The translations under genes were made by a program, and so were the position numbers. Shown here one piece after another: positions 34,263-42,815 of a DNA stretch of 64,000 nucleotides. The notes beneath the pieces were generated by a model that was given only the letters and a program-made list of their open reading frames with translations, was not told the DNA's origin and made no database searches. The stretch comes from Streptomyces sp. CB02959. Lineage in GTDB: Bacteria > Actinomycetota > Actinomycetes > Streptomycetales > Streptomycetaceae. The stretch covers positions 1-64,000 of the forward strand of contig NZ_NNBP01000026.1 of the NCBI RefSeq assembly GCF_002803155.1, in the 5' to 3' direction. Each line of letters opens with the position of its first letter. Position 1 is the first letter of the stretch.

Positions 34263-34859
34263 ATGGCCGCCGAGGGTCCTGCCGGGGACTCGCCGTCCCG
34301 CAGCAAGCGGGCCGACGCCCAGCGCAACCGGGAGGCGGTGCTCACCGCCGCAGCCGAGGTGTTCGTCACCGCCGGTGTCGACGCGCCGATCCGCCAGATC
34401 GCGGCCCGGGCGGGCGTCGGGATGGCCACGATCTACCGCCACTTCCCGACCAGGGCGGACCTCGTCACCGCCGTGTACCAGCACCAGATCGAGGCATGCG
34501 CCGAAGCCGGCCCGAACCTGCTGGCCGGCGCCGACTCCCCGCTCGACGCACTGCACCAATGGATCGACCTCTTCGTCGACTTCCTCGTCACCAAGCACGG
34601 CCTCGCCGACGCCCTGCAGTCCGACAGCGACCGCTTCGCCGCGCTGCACGCCTACTTCCTCGACCGCCTGCTGCCCGTCTGCGCCCAGCTGCTCGACGCC
34701 GCGGTCGAGACCGGCGACATCAAGCCCGGCACACAGCCCTACGAGCTGATGCGCGGCATCGGCAACCTGTGCATCGGGCGCGACAACGACCCCCGATACG
34801 ACCCCCGACGCCTGGTGGCCCTCCTCCTCCAGGGGCTCCGGCGACCGCAAACGCCGTGA
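34263..34859 (+). CDS. TetR-family transcriptional regulator
   Basis: A 198-residue repressor. The N-terminal helix-turn-helix is IRQIAARAGVGMATIYRHFP (about 40-59), preceded by RNREAVLTAAAEVFV; the rest is a helical ligand-binding domain. ATG 34263 follows GAAGGAG. Its position and the 34191-34235 dyad indicate autoregulation and control of the divergent hydrolase. Confidence 0.94.
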   Translation: MAAEGPAGDSPSRSKRADAQRNREAVLTAAAEVFVTAGVDAPIRQIAARAGVGMATIYRHFPTRADLVTAVYQHQIEACAEAGPNLLAGADSPLDALHQWIDLFVDFLVTKHGLADALQSDSDRFAALHAYFLDRLLPVCAQLLDAAVETGDIKPGTQPYELMRGIGNLCIGRDNDPRYDPRRLVALLLQGLRRPQTP

Positions 34860-35012
34860 GGCCGACGAGCGCACCGTGGATCACCATCCTGCGGTCAGTC
34901 CGCCCAGGAGGCCACGGCTGGGCGCGAGGGAGGAGAGTGATCGGTAGCCGTCATGGACACCGCGTCCACGCCGCCCTGCGGTTCGGCTGCCCGGCCGTCT
35001 GCCCTCGGACGC

Positions 35013-35690
35013 TCAGCTGTAGGCGATGCGCTCGATCCCCATCAGTTGGGCTGCATCGATGCGGCCGTCCTCCAGGGACAGCAGCCAAGGCAGCAGTTCC
35101 GGCGTGGCGTGCACTTCGTTGTAGAAGCCGAAGTGGAGATCGGCGAGTTCGTCCTCGATGAGCCATCGGTCGAGGGCGTCGCCGAGGTGGAGGTCCGCTG
35201 CCCGGGTGCGGGTTCGGGCCCAGATGGCCAGCCAGGGGGCGAGGGTGCCTGTGATGGTCGCGAGCGTTTCGATTACCCGGGTGACGTCTCCGGTGCCCGG
35301 GTGGCTGTGCAGGAACGACCGCCACCATGCCTGCCACACGTTCTCCAGCGCCGTGCGCTCCGTCGCGGTCCATTCCCGCCAGCGGGCGGCGAGGAACTGC
35401 GAGGCGACCGATTTGTGCAGGAGTTGGTCGGCGATGAGGAGCCGGACGATCCGGGGCGTCAACTTGCGGTACAGACCGGGGAAGTCGTCCCAGTGGCTTG
35501 GTACCTCGTGTGCGACGCAGGGGATCAGGTTGTCCGGTATCCGGTGGACGGGACCGGCCAGGGCTTCAAGCGCTTCTCTGCCGTAGCAGCAGGTGCAGCC
35601 GCCGACGGAAACCGGCAGTTCGGTGCGTGGTGCGAAGGCAGCGTCCAAAGCGTCCAGGGCATCCTGGAGTTGCTGGTGCGGGTCGGTCAT
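35013..35690 (-). CDS. hypothetical protein (225 aa)
   Basis: A soluble 225-residue protein with an N-terminal GGCTCCYGREALEALAGP motif (CxCC, possible metal or redox site), a Trp-rich helical middle (WREWTATERTALENVWQAWW) and an acidic end. It resembles uncharacterised streptomycete proteins with no assigned function. The ATG at 35688-35690 is chosen; longer in-frame extension upstream has non-coding composition. Codon use is normal for the window. Confidence 0.65.
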   Translation of the reverse strand: MTDPHQQLQDALDALDAAFAPRTELPVSVGGCTCCYGREALEALAGPVHRIPDNLIPCVAHEVPSHWDDFPGLYRKLTPRIVRLLIADQLLHKSVASQFLAARWREWTATERTALENVWQAWWRSFLHSHPGTGDVTRVIETLATITGTLAPWLAIWARTRTRAADLHLGDALDRWLIEDELADLHFGFYNEVHATPELLPWLLSLEDGRIDAAQLMGIERIAYS

Positions 35691-36290
35691 GCGGTGCCTG
35701 ACAGGACTCCGTCCGGAAGCTCCGGAGAAGGGGGCGACGCTACCACAGGCAGGATTTCGGCGATCGGCCGATCGGTTGCCTCCTGGTTGCGCCACAACCT
35801 CCAGGGCGGCAGCCGCGTCAACCGATCGGATGACATCGGTGTCCACCGATCCGTGCGTCGCGGGGAGCCGATCCGACGACGGGTTGCGGCCGGAGGCGGT
35901 CCAGGATGGAGACGGAGCGGAGCAGGCCCCGGCCCGCCGAGGGGGAGCGTCGGGCGCAGTGGCGCCGAGCCAGGAGACCGCACCAACACCCTTGAAACGT
36001 ATCGGAGTTGATTGGAATTGGCCTCCGTGAAGCATGGCGGGAAGGCTGCCGGGCGTGGCCGGGCCGTCACCAGGGGTGTCGCTGACTGGTCCGCGAACGC
36101 CTCCACGCCGGCCGCCCCGACCCCGGCGGCGCCCGGAACCCCCCGTGCCGAGCCCCGTCGGCCCCGCCTGTCCGCAGCCCGCATCCGCGCCGGGCTGCGG
36201 GCAGGCATCGGGATCGCGGTCCGTACGAAGGCGGCGGCGACGCTGTCCGTGCTGCGCACCCGCGCCCCCTGGAGTTCAAGGCGCACCACG
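35691..36290. other. 600-bp intergenic region with CGATCGG-rich cluster
   Basis: No supported gene. CGATCGGCCGATCG (35761-35774) is a perfect palindrome, and further CCGATCGG/CCGATCCG variants occur around 35821-35880, suggesting a cluster of operator-like sites between divergent genes. Open frames through here are composition artefacts. Confidence 0.45.
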
Positions 36291-36887
36291 ATGAATGCCC
36301 TAGACCGCGCCTTGCTGGCGGCCGGCACGCACGGCGACACCGACGCCGTGCGCGCCGCCCTCGACGGAGGCGCCGCAGTGGACGCCCGCGACGGACACCG
36401 CCGCACCCCCCTGCTGCTGGCCGCACTCGGCGACCACGTGCCGGCCGCCGAGGTGCTGGTGGCCGCCGGTGCCGACCCCGATGCCCAGGACGACCGGCAC
36501 GACAGCTCGTGGCTGGTCACCGGCGTCACCGGCAGCGTCGCCATGATGCGTGCCCTGCTCCCGGCCGGGCCCGACCTGACGGTGACCAACCGCTTCGGCG
36601 GCACATCCCTCATCCCGGCTGCCGAGCGCGGTCACGTCGCCTATGTCCGTGCCGTGCTCCGCGAGACCGACATCGACGTCGACCATGTGAACCGGCTGGG
36701 TTGGACCGCCTTGTTGGAGGCCGTGATCCTCGGCGACGGCGGCAGCGCCCACCAGGAGATCGTGGAGCTGCTGATCACCGCCGGAGCGACCCTGGACCTG
36801 CCCGACGGGGACGGCGTCACCGCCCTCGGGCACGCCGTGCGGCACGGGTACACCGAGATCGCCGATCTGCTCAAGGCGATCCGGTGA
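36291..36887 (+). CDS. ankyrin-repeat protein
   Basis: A 198-residue protein of about five ankyrin repeats, visible as recurring blocks such as GHRRTPLLLAALGDHVPAAE VLVAAGADPDAQD, ERGHVAYVRAVLRETDID and DGVTALGHAVRHGYTEIADLL. It has no signal peptide, so it is probably a cytoplasmic protein-binding partner. ATG 36291 is chosen over an in-frame upstream extension that lacks repeats. Its TGA overlaps the GTG of the lipoprotein gene, coupling the two. Confidence 0.88.
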   Translation: MNALDRALLAAGTHGDTDAVRAALDGGAAVDARDGHRRTPLLLAALGDHVPAAEVLVAAGADPDAQDDRHDSSWLVTGVTGSVAMMRALLPAGPDLTVTNRFGGTSLIPAAERGHVAYVRAVLRETDIDVDHVNRLGWTALLEAVILGDGGSAHQEIVELLITAGATLDLPDGDGVTALGHAVRHGYTEIADLLKAIR

Positions 36888-38038
36888 GGCGGGCCGCGGC
36901 CCTACGGCGGGTCCGGTCGGCCGTGCGCGCCTCGGCCGCGTTCGCCGCTGTGGCGCTCGTGGTCGCGGGGTGCTCCGGGGGCGCGGCGGACGACGCGGCG
37001 GCACCGCACGACGGTTCGCCGTCCGCCGCGGCGAAGAAGGTCCCCGCGCCCTCCGGCCGGACGCCCGAGGGCACCGTGCTCGTCGCCGACTTCGGCGCCG
37101 ACACCGTGACCTTCGTCGATCCCGCCCGTGGCGCCTTCGACTCCGTACGCGTCGGCACGGCCCCGTACGGGCTGGCCGTTGGCGGCGACGGGCGGGCCTG
37201 GGTCGCCACCGCCGAGGACGTCGCCGTCGTCGACACCGCCGAGCGGAAGCGGATCGCCCGTATCCCGTACGAGACGCAGGGCATCGGGGCGCCGACCTAC
37301 GGCGAGTACCGCGGCGGCGGCATGGGGATCGCGCTCGCCCCTGACGGCCGTCATGCGTACGTCGGCGTCAACCGGCCCGGCCGCAACGGCACCGTCGAGG
37401 CGATCGACACCCGCAGCCTGAAGGTCACCGGGGTCACCGAGGTGGGCCGCCGTCCGTTCGACGTGGATGTCGCACGCGACGGGCGCGAGGTGTACGCCAC
37501 GGATCACGACTCCTTCGATGTCACCGTGGTGACCCCGGGCTCCCTGCGCACCCGGCGCATCGAGGTCGCGCCCTACGGCACCGAGGGCGGCCTGGGCTCC
37601 TGGCTCAAGCCGCACTACACCGCCGTACGCCCTTCCGACGGCAAGCTGCTGCTGCCGTTCGAGGGGGAGCGGCTGGCCGTCGTCGACCCGGAGACGGGCC
37701 GTACGCGCATCGAGCGGATGACCGCCGACACCCATCAGCACGGCGTCACGATCACCGGCGACGGCACGCTGTTCGCCGTCGGCACCGGCCCGATCGACCC
37801 CTCCCGGGACAAGGGCCCGTCGCTGACCGTGCGCACCCCGCAGGGGCGGGAGAAGGTGATCCGGCTGGACGGTCCCCACGAGAACGTCGCGGTCTCGGCC
37901 GACGGTCGCACCGCCTACGTCACGGGAGGCTTCACCCGCGACGGCTACTGGAACGGCATCTCCGTCGTCGACGTGGACTCCGGCACCGTCCGGCGCCTCG
38001 CCGCGGGCGACCGCCCCTTGGGCATCGCGATTCTCTGA
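36884..38038 (+). CDS. beta-propeller lipoprotein (YncE-like)
   Basis: A 384-residue exported lipoprotein. The Arg-rich start, hydrophobic stretch and lipobox VVAGC put the lipidated Cys near residue 28. A Ser/Pro linker follows, then a seven-bladed propeller of YncE/NHL type (GTVLVADFGADTVTFVDPAR, GTAPYGLAVGGDGRAWVATA, VGRRPFDVDVARDGREVYAT). It probably binds ligands on the outer membrane face of the cell. GTG 36884 overlaps the ankyrin stop by 4 nt. Confidence 0.88.
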   Translation: MRRAAALRRVRSAVRASAAFAAVALVVAGCSGGAADDAAAPHDGSPSAAAKKVPAPSGRTPEGTVLVADFGADTVTFVDPARGAFDSVRVGTAPYGLAVGGDGRAWVATAEDVAVVDTAERKRIARIPYETQGIGAPTYGEYRGGGMGIALAPDGRHAYVGVNRPGRNGTVEAIDTRSLKVTGVTEVGRRPFDVDVARDGREVYATDHDSFDVTVVTPGSLRTRRIEVAPYGTEGGLGSWLKPHYTAVRPSDGKLLLPFEGERLAVVDPETGRTRIERMTADTHQHGVTITGDGTLFAVGTGPIDPSRDKGPSLTVRTPQGREKVIRLDGPHENVAVSADGRTAYVTGGFTRDGYWNGISVVDVDSGTVRRLAAGDRPLGIAIL

Positions 38039-38164
38039 CCGCCGGCCAGGAGGACCGGGAAGATCTGCCCGTGGTCATGTCCGGCGTGACCCCGGTCTCC
38101 GGCTCGGCGCAACGGGACTCCTGACCGTGGGGGGCTGGTGGCACCCTGTCGGCATCGCCGAGGA

Positions 38165-38494
38165 CTACGTCCCGGGAACTGGAAGCATGCGCGGGGTCAC
38201 GAGGCCGGACTCGTAGGCGAGGACCACGAGTTGGGCGCGGTCCCGGACCCGGAGCTTGGTCATCGCCCGGTTGACGTGGGTCTTCGCCGTCATCGGGGTG
38301 ATCACCATGCGGCGGGCGATGTCGTCGTTGGACAGGCCCTGCGCGACCAGGAAGACGGCCTCCCGTTCGCGCACGGTCAACTCCTCCAGGCCCGCGCCTA
38401 CGCCCGCAGTGGGCGGCTGGGTGACGTACCGCTGCGGCGGCCGGGAGCCGCGGAGCGCGAGCAGGCGGCGGCACAGCTGGACGACGCCGCGCAC
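38165..38494 (-). pseudogene. LuxR/NarL response regulator, output domain only
   Basis: A 109-residue frame retaining the complete LuxR helix-turn-helix (LTVREREAVFLVAQGLSNDD, TPMTAKTHVNRAMTKLRVRD). Instead of a receiver domain it begins with ~35 unrelated, Arg-rich residues, and no phosphoacceptor remains. It closely parallels the end of the intact regulator at 2031-2723. No kinase gene is adjacent. It is most likely a truncated pseudogene, though a free-standing DNA-binding protein is possible. Confidence 0.7.
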
Positions 38495-38545
38495 ACGCGA
38501 AGCCCGGCGTCGCCCCGCTTCGCATCCTCACCGTCGCGGAGATGC

Positions 38546-38980
38546 TCAGTCGAGACAGAACTCGTTGCCCTCGATGTCCTGCATCACGATGCACGACTCG
38601 TTGATGCCGTCGGCCCGCAGAAGTTGCACGCACACCGCGCCGAGCGCGACGAGTCGTGCGCATTCGGCCTCAAGAACGGCCAGGCGCTCCTCACCCACGA
38701 GTCCGGTGCCGACCCGCACATCGAGATGCACCCGGTTCTTGACGACCTTGCCTTCGGGAACGCGCTGGAAGAACAGCCGCGGCCCCTCACCCGAGGGATC
38801 GCTGCAGGCGAACCATGCACCCTGATGCTCGGCAGGCAGGGTGCGGTCGAAATCATCCCAAGTGGCGCACCCCTCCGGTGGCTGCGGTACGACGTACCCC
38901 AACACCTCACACCAAAATCGAGCGACGCGCTCAGGTTCCGCGCAGTCGAAGGTGACTTGGACCTTCTTGATCGATGCCAT
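38546..38980 (-). CDS. VOC-family protein (glyoxalase-like domain)
   Basis: A 144-residue protein with the vicinal-oxygen-chelate fold signature: VQVTFDCAEPERVARFWCEV at the start, RLFFQRVPEGKVVKNRVHLD in the middle with the metal-site His, and VMQDIEGNEFCLD at the end. It is of the Glyoxalase_6 type common in streptomycetes. ATG 38978-38980 is used; the longer frame is non-coding. No functional partner is nearby. Confidence 0.87.
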   Translation of the reverse strand: MASIKKVQVTFDCAEPERVARFWCEVLGYVVPQPPEGCATWDDFDRTLPAEHQGAWFACSDPSGEGPRLFFQRVPEGKVVKNRVHLDVRVGTGLVGEERLAVLEAECARLVALGAVCVQLLRADGINESCIVMQDIEGNEFCLD

Positions 38981-39234
38981 CGGCGCACCATAGCAGGGGG
39001 CTCTGACGCTCATGTCCCGTTGCGGAACGGTGTGTTGCCGGGCGTACGACCACTACCAGGCACCACCAGACACCGCCAGACACTGGCGACGGCTCCTCAA
39101 GCCCGGGCGCAGGGCAGCTGGTGCCTGTCCGGCAGACACTGTGACCTCCTTGTGTCTGTGGCGTTAGGTACCTGCGTAGCGGCCGGAGGAAATGGCCACC
39201 GGCCATCCAGTCATGAGCAGTGGAGGCGTACATC

Positions 39235-39675
39235 GTGTTGACCGGTGACTCGTTCGGCAGCAGTACCTTCGCCATCGAATTGGGCAAGTTCCAGGTCGAG
39301 ACCGTCCAGGACGTGTCGGGGCTGCAACTGGAGCAGGACGTCGTCGAAGTCCGGCAGGTCTCACCCACCGGTGAACTGCTCATCCGCAAGCAGCCTGGGG
39401 CACGCAGGACCGGCGAGATCACGATCACCCGCGGCATGGACAAGAGCACCGCGTTCACCGACTGGATCAAGGCGACCCTGGTCGACGCCGACCTCGACGC
39501 CGCCCGTCAGAACATCACGATCGCGGTGAAGGACGCGAAGAAGGAGACCGTCCGCCGCATCCACCTCAGCAACGCCTGGGCGTCCCGCTGGGAGGGACCG
39601 TCGCTGGGAGCCGCCGAGTCCGGGCCCGCGACGGAACAGGTGACGATCACCTACGAAGACCTCACCATCGAGTAG
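39235..39675 (+). CDS. orphan phage-tail-tube / contractile injection system tube protein
   Basis: A 146-residue tail-tube-like protein (T4 gp19/Hcp-like family): TFAIELGKFQVETVQDVSGL, RQVSPTGELLIRKQPGARRT, GEITITRGMDKSTAFTDWIK, SNAWASRWEGPSLGAAESGP and TEQVTITYEDL. Such proteins assemble into the inner tube of phage tails and contractile injection systems. The GTG at 39235 is preferred to one at 39220 because GGAGG lies 8 nt before it. No sheath, baseplate, spike or ATPase gene is in the neighbourhood. Confidence 0.85.
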   Translation: MLTGDSFGSSTFAIELGKFQVETVQDVSGLQLEQDVVEVRQVSPTGELLIRKQPGARRTGEITITRGMDKSTAFTDWIKATLVDADLDAARQNITIAVKDAKKETVRRIHLSNAWASRWEGPSLGAAESGPATEQVTITYEDLTIE

Positions 39676-39818
39676 CGATCGAGCTCTGCCTGGCGGATCA
39701 CGTCCGGAGCCTTCACCGGAACGCGGTGACGGTGGCGAAGTCGGGGAAGAGGCAGGCCCGCTTCTCGTGGCGGGTTGCCACGGCGCGGAAGGTTCGTGAT
39801 CCGGTTGATGGACCGTTG

Positions 39819-39845
39819 GGGCGTGGGCCGCCGGGCCACACGCCC
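39819..39845. terminator. hairpin between convergent genes
   Basis: GGGCGTG (39819-39825) and CACGCCC (39839-39845) pair, with GGCC/GGCC able to extend inside, between the tube protein and DUF4232 genes. Confidence 0.5.
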
Positions 39846-39937
39846 TGCGGGGCCGCCTCGGCGGGAGTACGGGATCGCTGTCCGTCTCCACATGGACGGA
39901 CCTCGGGGGCGACGGTCTCATCGGGCGGCGGGCGGGG

Positions 39938-40462
39938 TCAGGCGCCTGGGCGGACGGGGCCGATGACGGTGCCGACGTCGACGGTGAGCCGGCCGTAGGC
40001 GGTGGACTCGCCGGGGATCACCCCGCCGGGAGCCTTGAGGGTGAAGTCCGCCTCGTCGGCGGGGGCACCGCCGCCGGTGTTGGGCACTTGGATGTCGAAG
40101 TGCACCGGGTGCCCCGGGCCGAAGGTCACCACCGTGCCCTGCGCGCCGTAGTGCCCGGCGGTGACGCCCTTGAGGGAACCGTGGTGGTAGAAGCGCACGT
40201 CGATCGGGGAACCGGCCAGCCGGCACGGGTCGTATCCGGGTGCCGCGGTCAGGGTGACGCGGTAGTGGTGGTGCCCGGCGGTGGCGGGCGCCGCGGTGAT
40301 CTTGGCGGTGTGGTTCGCCGGACGGCATGCGGAGGGCGCCTCGTTGCCGGCGGGCGTGGCCGTCGACGACGCCTGCGCCACTCCCCCGCCCACTCCCACC
40401 GCACCCACCAGCGCGACGGCGGCAGCGGTGCCGACGATCTTCCCAGTGGTACGCATCATGAA
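39938..40462 (-). CDS. secreted DUF4232-like protein
   Basis: A 174-residue exported protein. Signal peptide: MMRTTGKIVG then TAAAVALVGAVGVGGGVAQA, cleavage near AQA-SS. The mature part follows the DUF4232 pattern: CRPANHTAKI ... GHHHYRVTLTAAPGYDPCRL, VTFGPGHPVHFDIQVPN and a C-terminal strand. Two cysteines probably form the family disulfide. ATG 40460-40462 follows AAGGGGAG. Function of the family is not known; it is widespread in streptomycete secretomes. Confidence 0.8.
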   Translation of the reverse strand, partial: FMMRTTGKIVGTAAAVALVGAVGVGGGVAQASSTATPAGNEAPSACRPANHTAKITAAPATAGHHHYRVTLTAAPGYDPCRLAGSPIDVRFYHHGSLKGVTAGHYGAQGTVVTFGPGHPVHFDIQVPNTGGGAPADEADFTLKAPGGVIPGESTAYGRLTVDVGTVIGPVRPGA

Positions 40463-40800
40463 GACTCCCCTTCTGCTCGGCGGACAACGGGTGTTCCGCC
40501 CGGGTCCCTGGTCACCTCCATTCCTCCCCTCCCACCGGACCGACAAATGTCATAAGTACGTCACGAATGGACCAGCGCTCCCGACCTCCGCAAATCCGCT
40601 GGTTCCCGGGCGTCCCGCGACTTCTGCCGGTACGAGCGGGTGCGAGCCGCGGCTCGTCGGTCGAGCCCTTGAACTGCTTGGTCACCACTAGGTTCCCCAG
40701 TCACCGAAAAGTGCGTTCTTCCACGTCAGCGGCAACTCTCTTACGGTTCCCGAGTATCCACAAGAGACCAACGGGTCTCTCGCGACGAGGAGGCGGCGGC
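40463..40800. other. intergenic control region before the RidA gene
   Basis: No gene supported. The stretch AAGTGCGTTCTT within 40708-40725 resembles promoter elements often seen before HxlR-controlled genes, but no regulator is adjacent. Confidence 0.35.
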
Positions 40801-41208
40801 ATGGCCATCACCCTGGTGAACCCCAGCGGACTACCGGAGATCGACGTCTACCGGCAGGTGTCGATCGCCGCCGGCTCGAAACTGGTGTTCATCGCCGGGC
40901 AGGTTGCCTGGGACGCCCAGGGCCTCACGGTCGGCGAAGGCGATCTGGCCGCGCAGGTCGAGCAGTGCTACCTCAACATCGGCACCGCCCTGGCCGCGGC
41001 CGGTGCGTCCTTCGACGACGTGGCCAAACTGACCGTCCACGTGGTCGATTGGACCCCCGACAAGATGCCGCTGCTCCTGGAGGGGATCTCCCGAGCCGGC
41101 GAGACGCTGGGGTCCGCTCCGGCCGCACCGGCCACTCTGCTGGGCGTGGCCGCCCTGGACATCCCGGAACACCTGGTCGAAGTGGAGGCCGTCGCGGTCA
41201 TCGACTGA
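40801..41208 (+). CDS. RidA-family protein (imine/enamine deaminase-like)
   Basis: A 135-residue RidA/YjgF/UK114 protein: RQVSIAAGSKLVFIAGQVAW, QVEQCYLNIGTALAAAGASF, VAKLTVHVVDW and a C-terminal HLVEVEAVAVID. The usual catalytic Arg region is represented by PAAPATLLGVAALDIPEHLV, where the Arg before the conserved T-x-x-G is replaced by Ala/Pro, so it may belong to a non-deaminating subgroup. ATG 40801 has GAGGAGG upstream. Confidence 0.9.
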   Translation: MAITLVNPSGLPEIDVYRQVSIAAGSKLVFIAGQVAWDAQGLTVGEGDLAAQVEQCYLNIGTALAAAGASFDDVAKLTVHVVDWTPDKMPLLLEGISRAGETLGSAPAAPATLLGVAALDIPEHLVEVEAVAVID

Positions 41209-41216
41209 ACGGCCGG

Positions 41217-41253
41217 CGAGGAGGGCCGCGGCGCAGGTCCGGGGCCTTCCTCG
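41217..41253. terminator. bidirectional terminator hairpin
   Basis: CGAGGAGGGCC (41217-41227) pairs with GGCCTTCCTCG (41243-41253) with one mismatch, between convergent RidA and SRPBCC genes. Confidence 0.65.
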
Positions 41254-41255
41254 AC

Positions 41256-41930
41256 TCAGCTCGGCTCGTGGTCGGTCCGGGCTTCCGCCGCGGTCTTCAG
41301 CTCGCTCAGCCACGTGTCGAGCCCCTTGCGGAGGATCGCCGTGGCGGTGGGAACGTCCGCGTCGACCTGGGCACCGGTGTGGGTCTCTTCGGTGCTCACG
41401 CGGACGCCACCCTCGACCTCGGTGAAGTTCCACACGTGGACGCCGTCGATGCGCAGTCCGGTACCGATTGCGGGACCGGTCCAGCGGATGCAGGAGTTGC
41501 GCTTGAGCTGCTCGACGGTCGAGGTGATCTCCAGTCGGGTGGCCGGAGTCGAGGGGTTGGGAGGCACCGGCATGGTCCACCGGAACGCCGAACCCGTGCG
41601 GAAGGGCCCGTGGTCGAGGCGTTCCACACTCTCGACGGACGCCTGCCAGGCAGGCCAGCGCGCCACATCGGTCTGCAGCTTCCAGACGGTGCGCAAGGGC
41701 GCATGGATCACCGTCTCGGTCTTGTAGCGCACCTGCGCATCGGGGTCGACGCCCTTGCCGCGGCACGTCAGGGACGCGCCGGGATGGTGGGGACTGCGGG
41801 GACTGGCCCCGGCGGGTACGGCCGCGGCGCCGAGAGCGCCGACGACGAGCGGCACGGTGAACAGGGCAGTGCGGACACGGGCGTTGCGGACAGGGGTGTT
41901 GCGGACAGGGGTGTTGCGGATTCCGAGCAT
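41256..41930 (-). CDS. exported SRPBCC-fold protein
   Basis: A 224-residue protein. The start (MLGIRNTPVRNTPVRNARVR) precedes a signal-peptide-like hydrophobic segment (TALFTVPLVVGALGAAAVPA) ending AGA-S. The rest is a polyketide-cyclase/START-like ligand-binding fold: KTETVIHAPLRTVWKLQTDV, WPAWQASVESVERL, GVHVWNFTEVEGGVRVSTEE. Export is unusual for this fold, which is mostly cytoplasmic. ATG 41928-41930 with AAGGGG upstream. It is divergent from a TetR gene across two clear operators. Confidence 0.82.
   Translation of the reverse strand: MLGIRNTPVRNTPVRNARVRTALFTVPLVVGALGAAAVPAGASPRSPHHPGASLTCRGKGVDPDAQVRYKTETVIHAPLRTVWKLQTDVARWPAWQASVESVERLDHGPFRTGSAFRWTMPVPPNPSTPATRLEITSTVEQLKRNSCIRWTGPAIGTGLRIDGVHVWNFTEVEGGVRVSTEETHTGAQVDADVPTATAILRKGLDTWLSELKTAAEARTDHEPS
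41883..41920. repeat. 15-bp in-frame tandem repeat
   Basis: GTTGCGGACAGGGGT occurs twice in tandem (41883-41897, 41898-41912) with a partial third copy, encoding the VRNTP repeat just before the signal peptide of the SRPBCC protein. Confidence 0.7.
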
Positions 41931-42050
41931 GGCTTTCCCCTTTGCCGGGTGGTGGGCAGGTGTGGTGTGCCGAGCGCGCGGGCGTCGGCCCGTGCCGCGC
42001 CCCCTGTGCACTCCGCACTCCACACTCCGCATGAGATAGAGCCTCATGCG

Positions 42051-42116
42051 TTCGTTAGAAGTTATAACGAGCCGCGGAATGAGCGGTCAAGAGCTTGCGT
42101 GATAGCTTCTAACGAA
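42051..42116. promoter_or_regulatory. paired TetR operators in opposite orientation
   Basis: CGTTAGAAGTTATAACG at 42053-42069 and, on the other strand, CGTTAGAAGCTATCACG at 42098-42114 agree at 15 of 17 positions. Each is itself a dyad of CGTTA/TAACG type. They lie between the divergent SRPBCC and TetR genes. Confidence 0.75.
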
Positions 42117-42161
42117 AGCTTGAATGCGTAGCCATGCGACGACTGGGAAAGGCGGCAGGCC

Positions 42162-42815
42162 GTGGGGAAGTCGGACACGCAGACCCCTCGGGAGCGCTAC
42201 CGCAGCCAGGTCCGCGCGGAGATCAAGGAACGCGCCTGGGAGCAGATCGCCGCGGCGGGGGTGCCCGCACTCTCCCTCAACGCGGTCGCCAAACAGATGG
42301 GCATGAGCGGACCGGCGCTCTACCGCTACTTCGCCAGCCGCGACGAGCTGCTCACCGAACTCATCCGGGACGCGTACCGCAGTCTCGCCGAGACGTTCCG
42401 CACGGCCGCCGCGACCGGTACCGACCTGGCCGGGCTGGCCCACGTCCTACGCGACTGGGCCCTGGCGGACCCCCAGCGGTACTTCCTCATCTACGGCACT
42501 CCCGTGCCTGGTTACCACGCTCCCGACGACATCACCGGCATCTCCGCCCAGATCATGGGCACCCTGCTCGATGTCTGTGCGGCGCTCACCCCGGACGCCC
42601 CGGCGACTCCGTTCAGCACCCACCTGGCAGAGCACCGGGACTGGGCCGAGGGCCACCCCGCCCCGCCCGCGGCCCTCCGCCGGGCCCTGGCCTTCTGGAC
42701 CCGACTGCACGGCGCGCTGTCCCTGGAACTCGCCGGCCACTTCGCCGGAATGGACCTCGACCCCGCCCTCCTGTTCGCAGCCGAACTGGACGGCCTGCTG
42801 TCGCTCGGAGAGTGA
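42162..42815 (+). CDS. TetR-family transcriptional regulator
   Basis: A 217-residue regulator with helix-turn-helix SLNAVAKQMGMSGPALYRYF (about 38-57) and a C-terminal ligand domain of the WHG type (LAEHRDWAEGHPAPPAALRR, FWTRLHGALSLELAGHF). GTG start at 42162. Two matching dyads upstream support autoregulation and repression of the divergent SRPBCC gene. Confidence 0.94.
   Translation: MGKSDTQTPRERYRSQVRAEIKERAWEQIAAAGVPALSLNAVAKQMGMSGPALYRYFASRDELLTELIRDAYRSLAETFRTAAATGTDLAGLAHVLRDWALADPQRYFLIYGTPVPGYHAPDDITGISAQIMGTLLDVCAALTPDAPATPFSTHLAEHRDWAEGHPAPPAALRRALAFWTRLHGALSLELAGHFAGMDLDPALLFAAELDGLLSLGE

Noticed and set aside
36012..36290. upstream extension of the ankyrin gene
   Set aside because: The extra ~93 residues are Arg/Ala/Pro-rich without repeats; the ATG at 36291 starts directly at the first ankyrin repeat.
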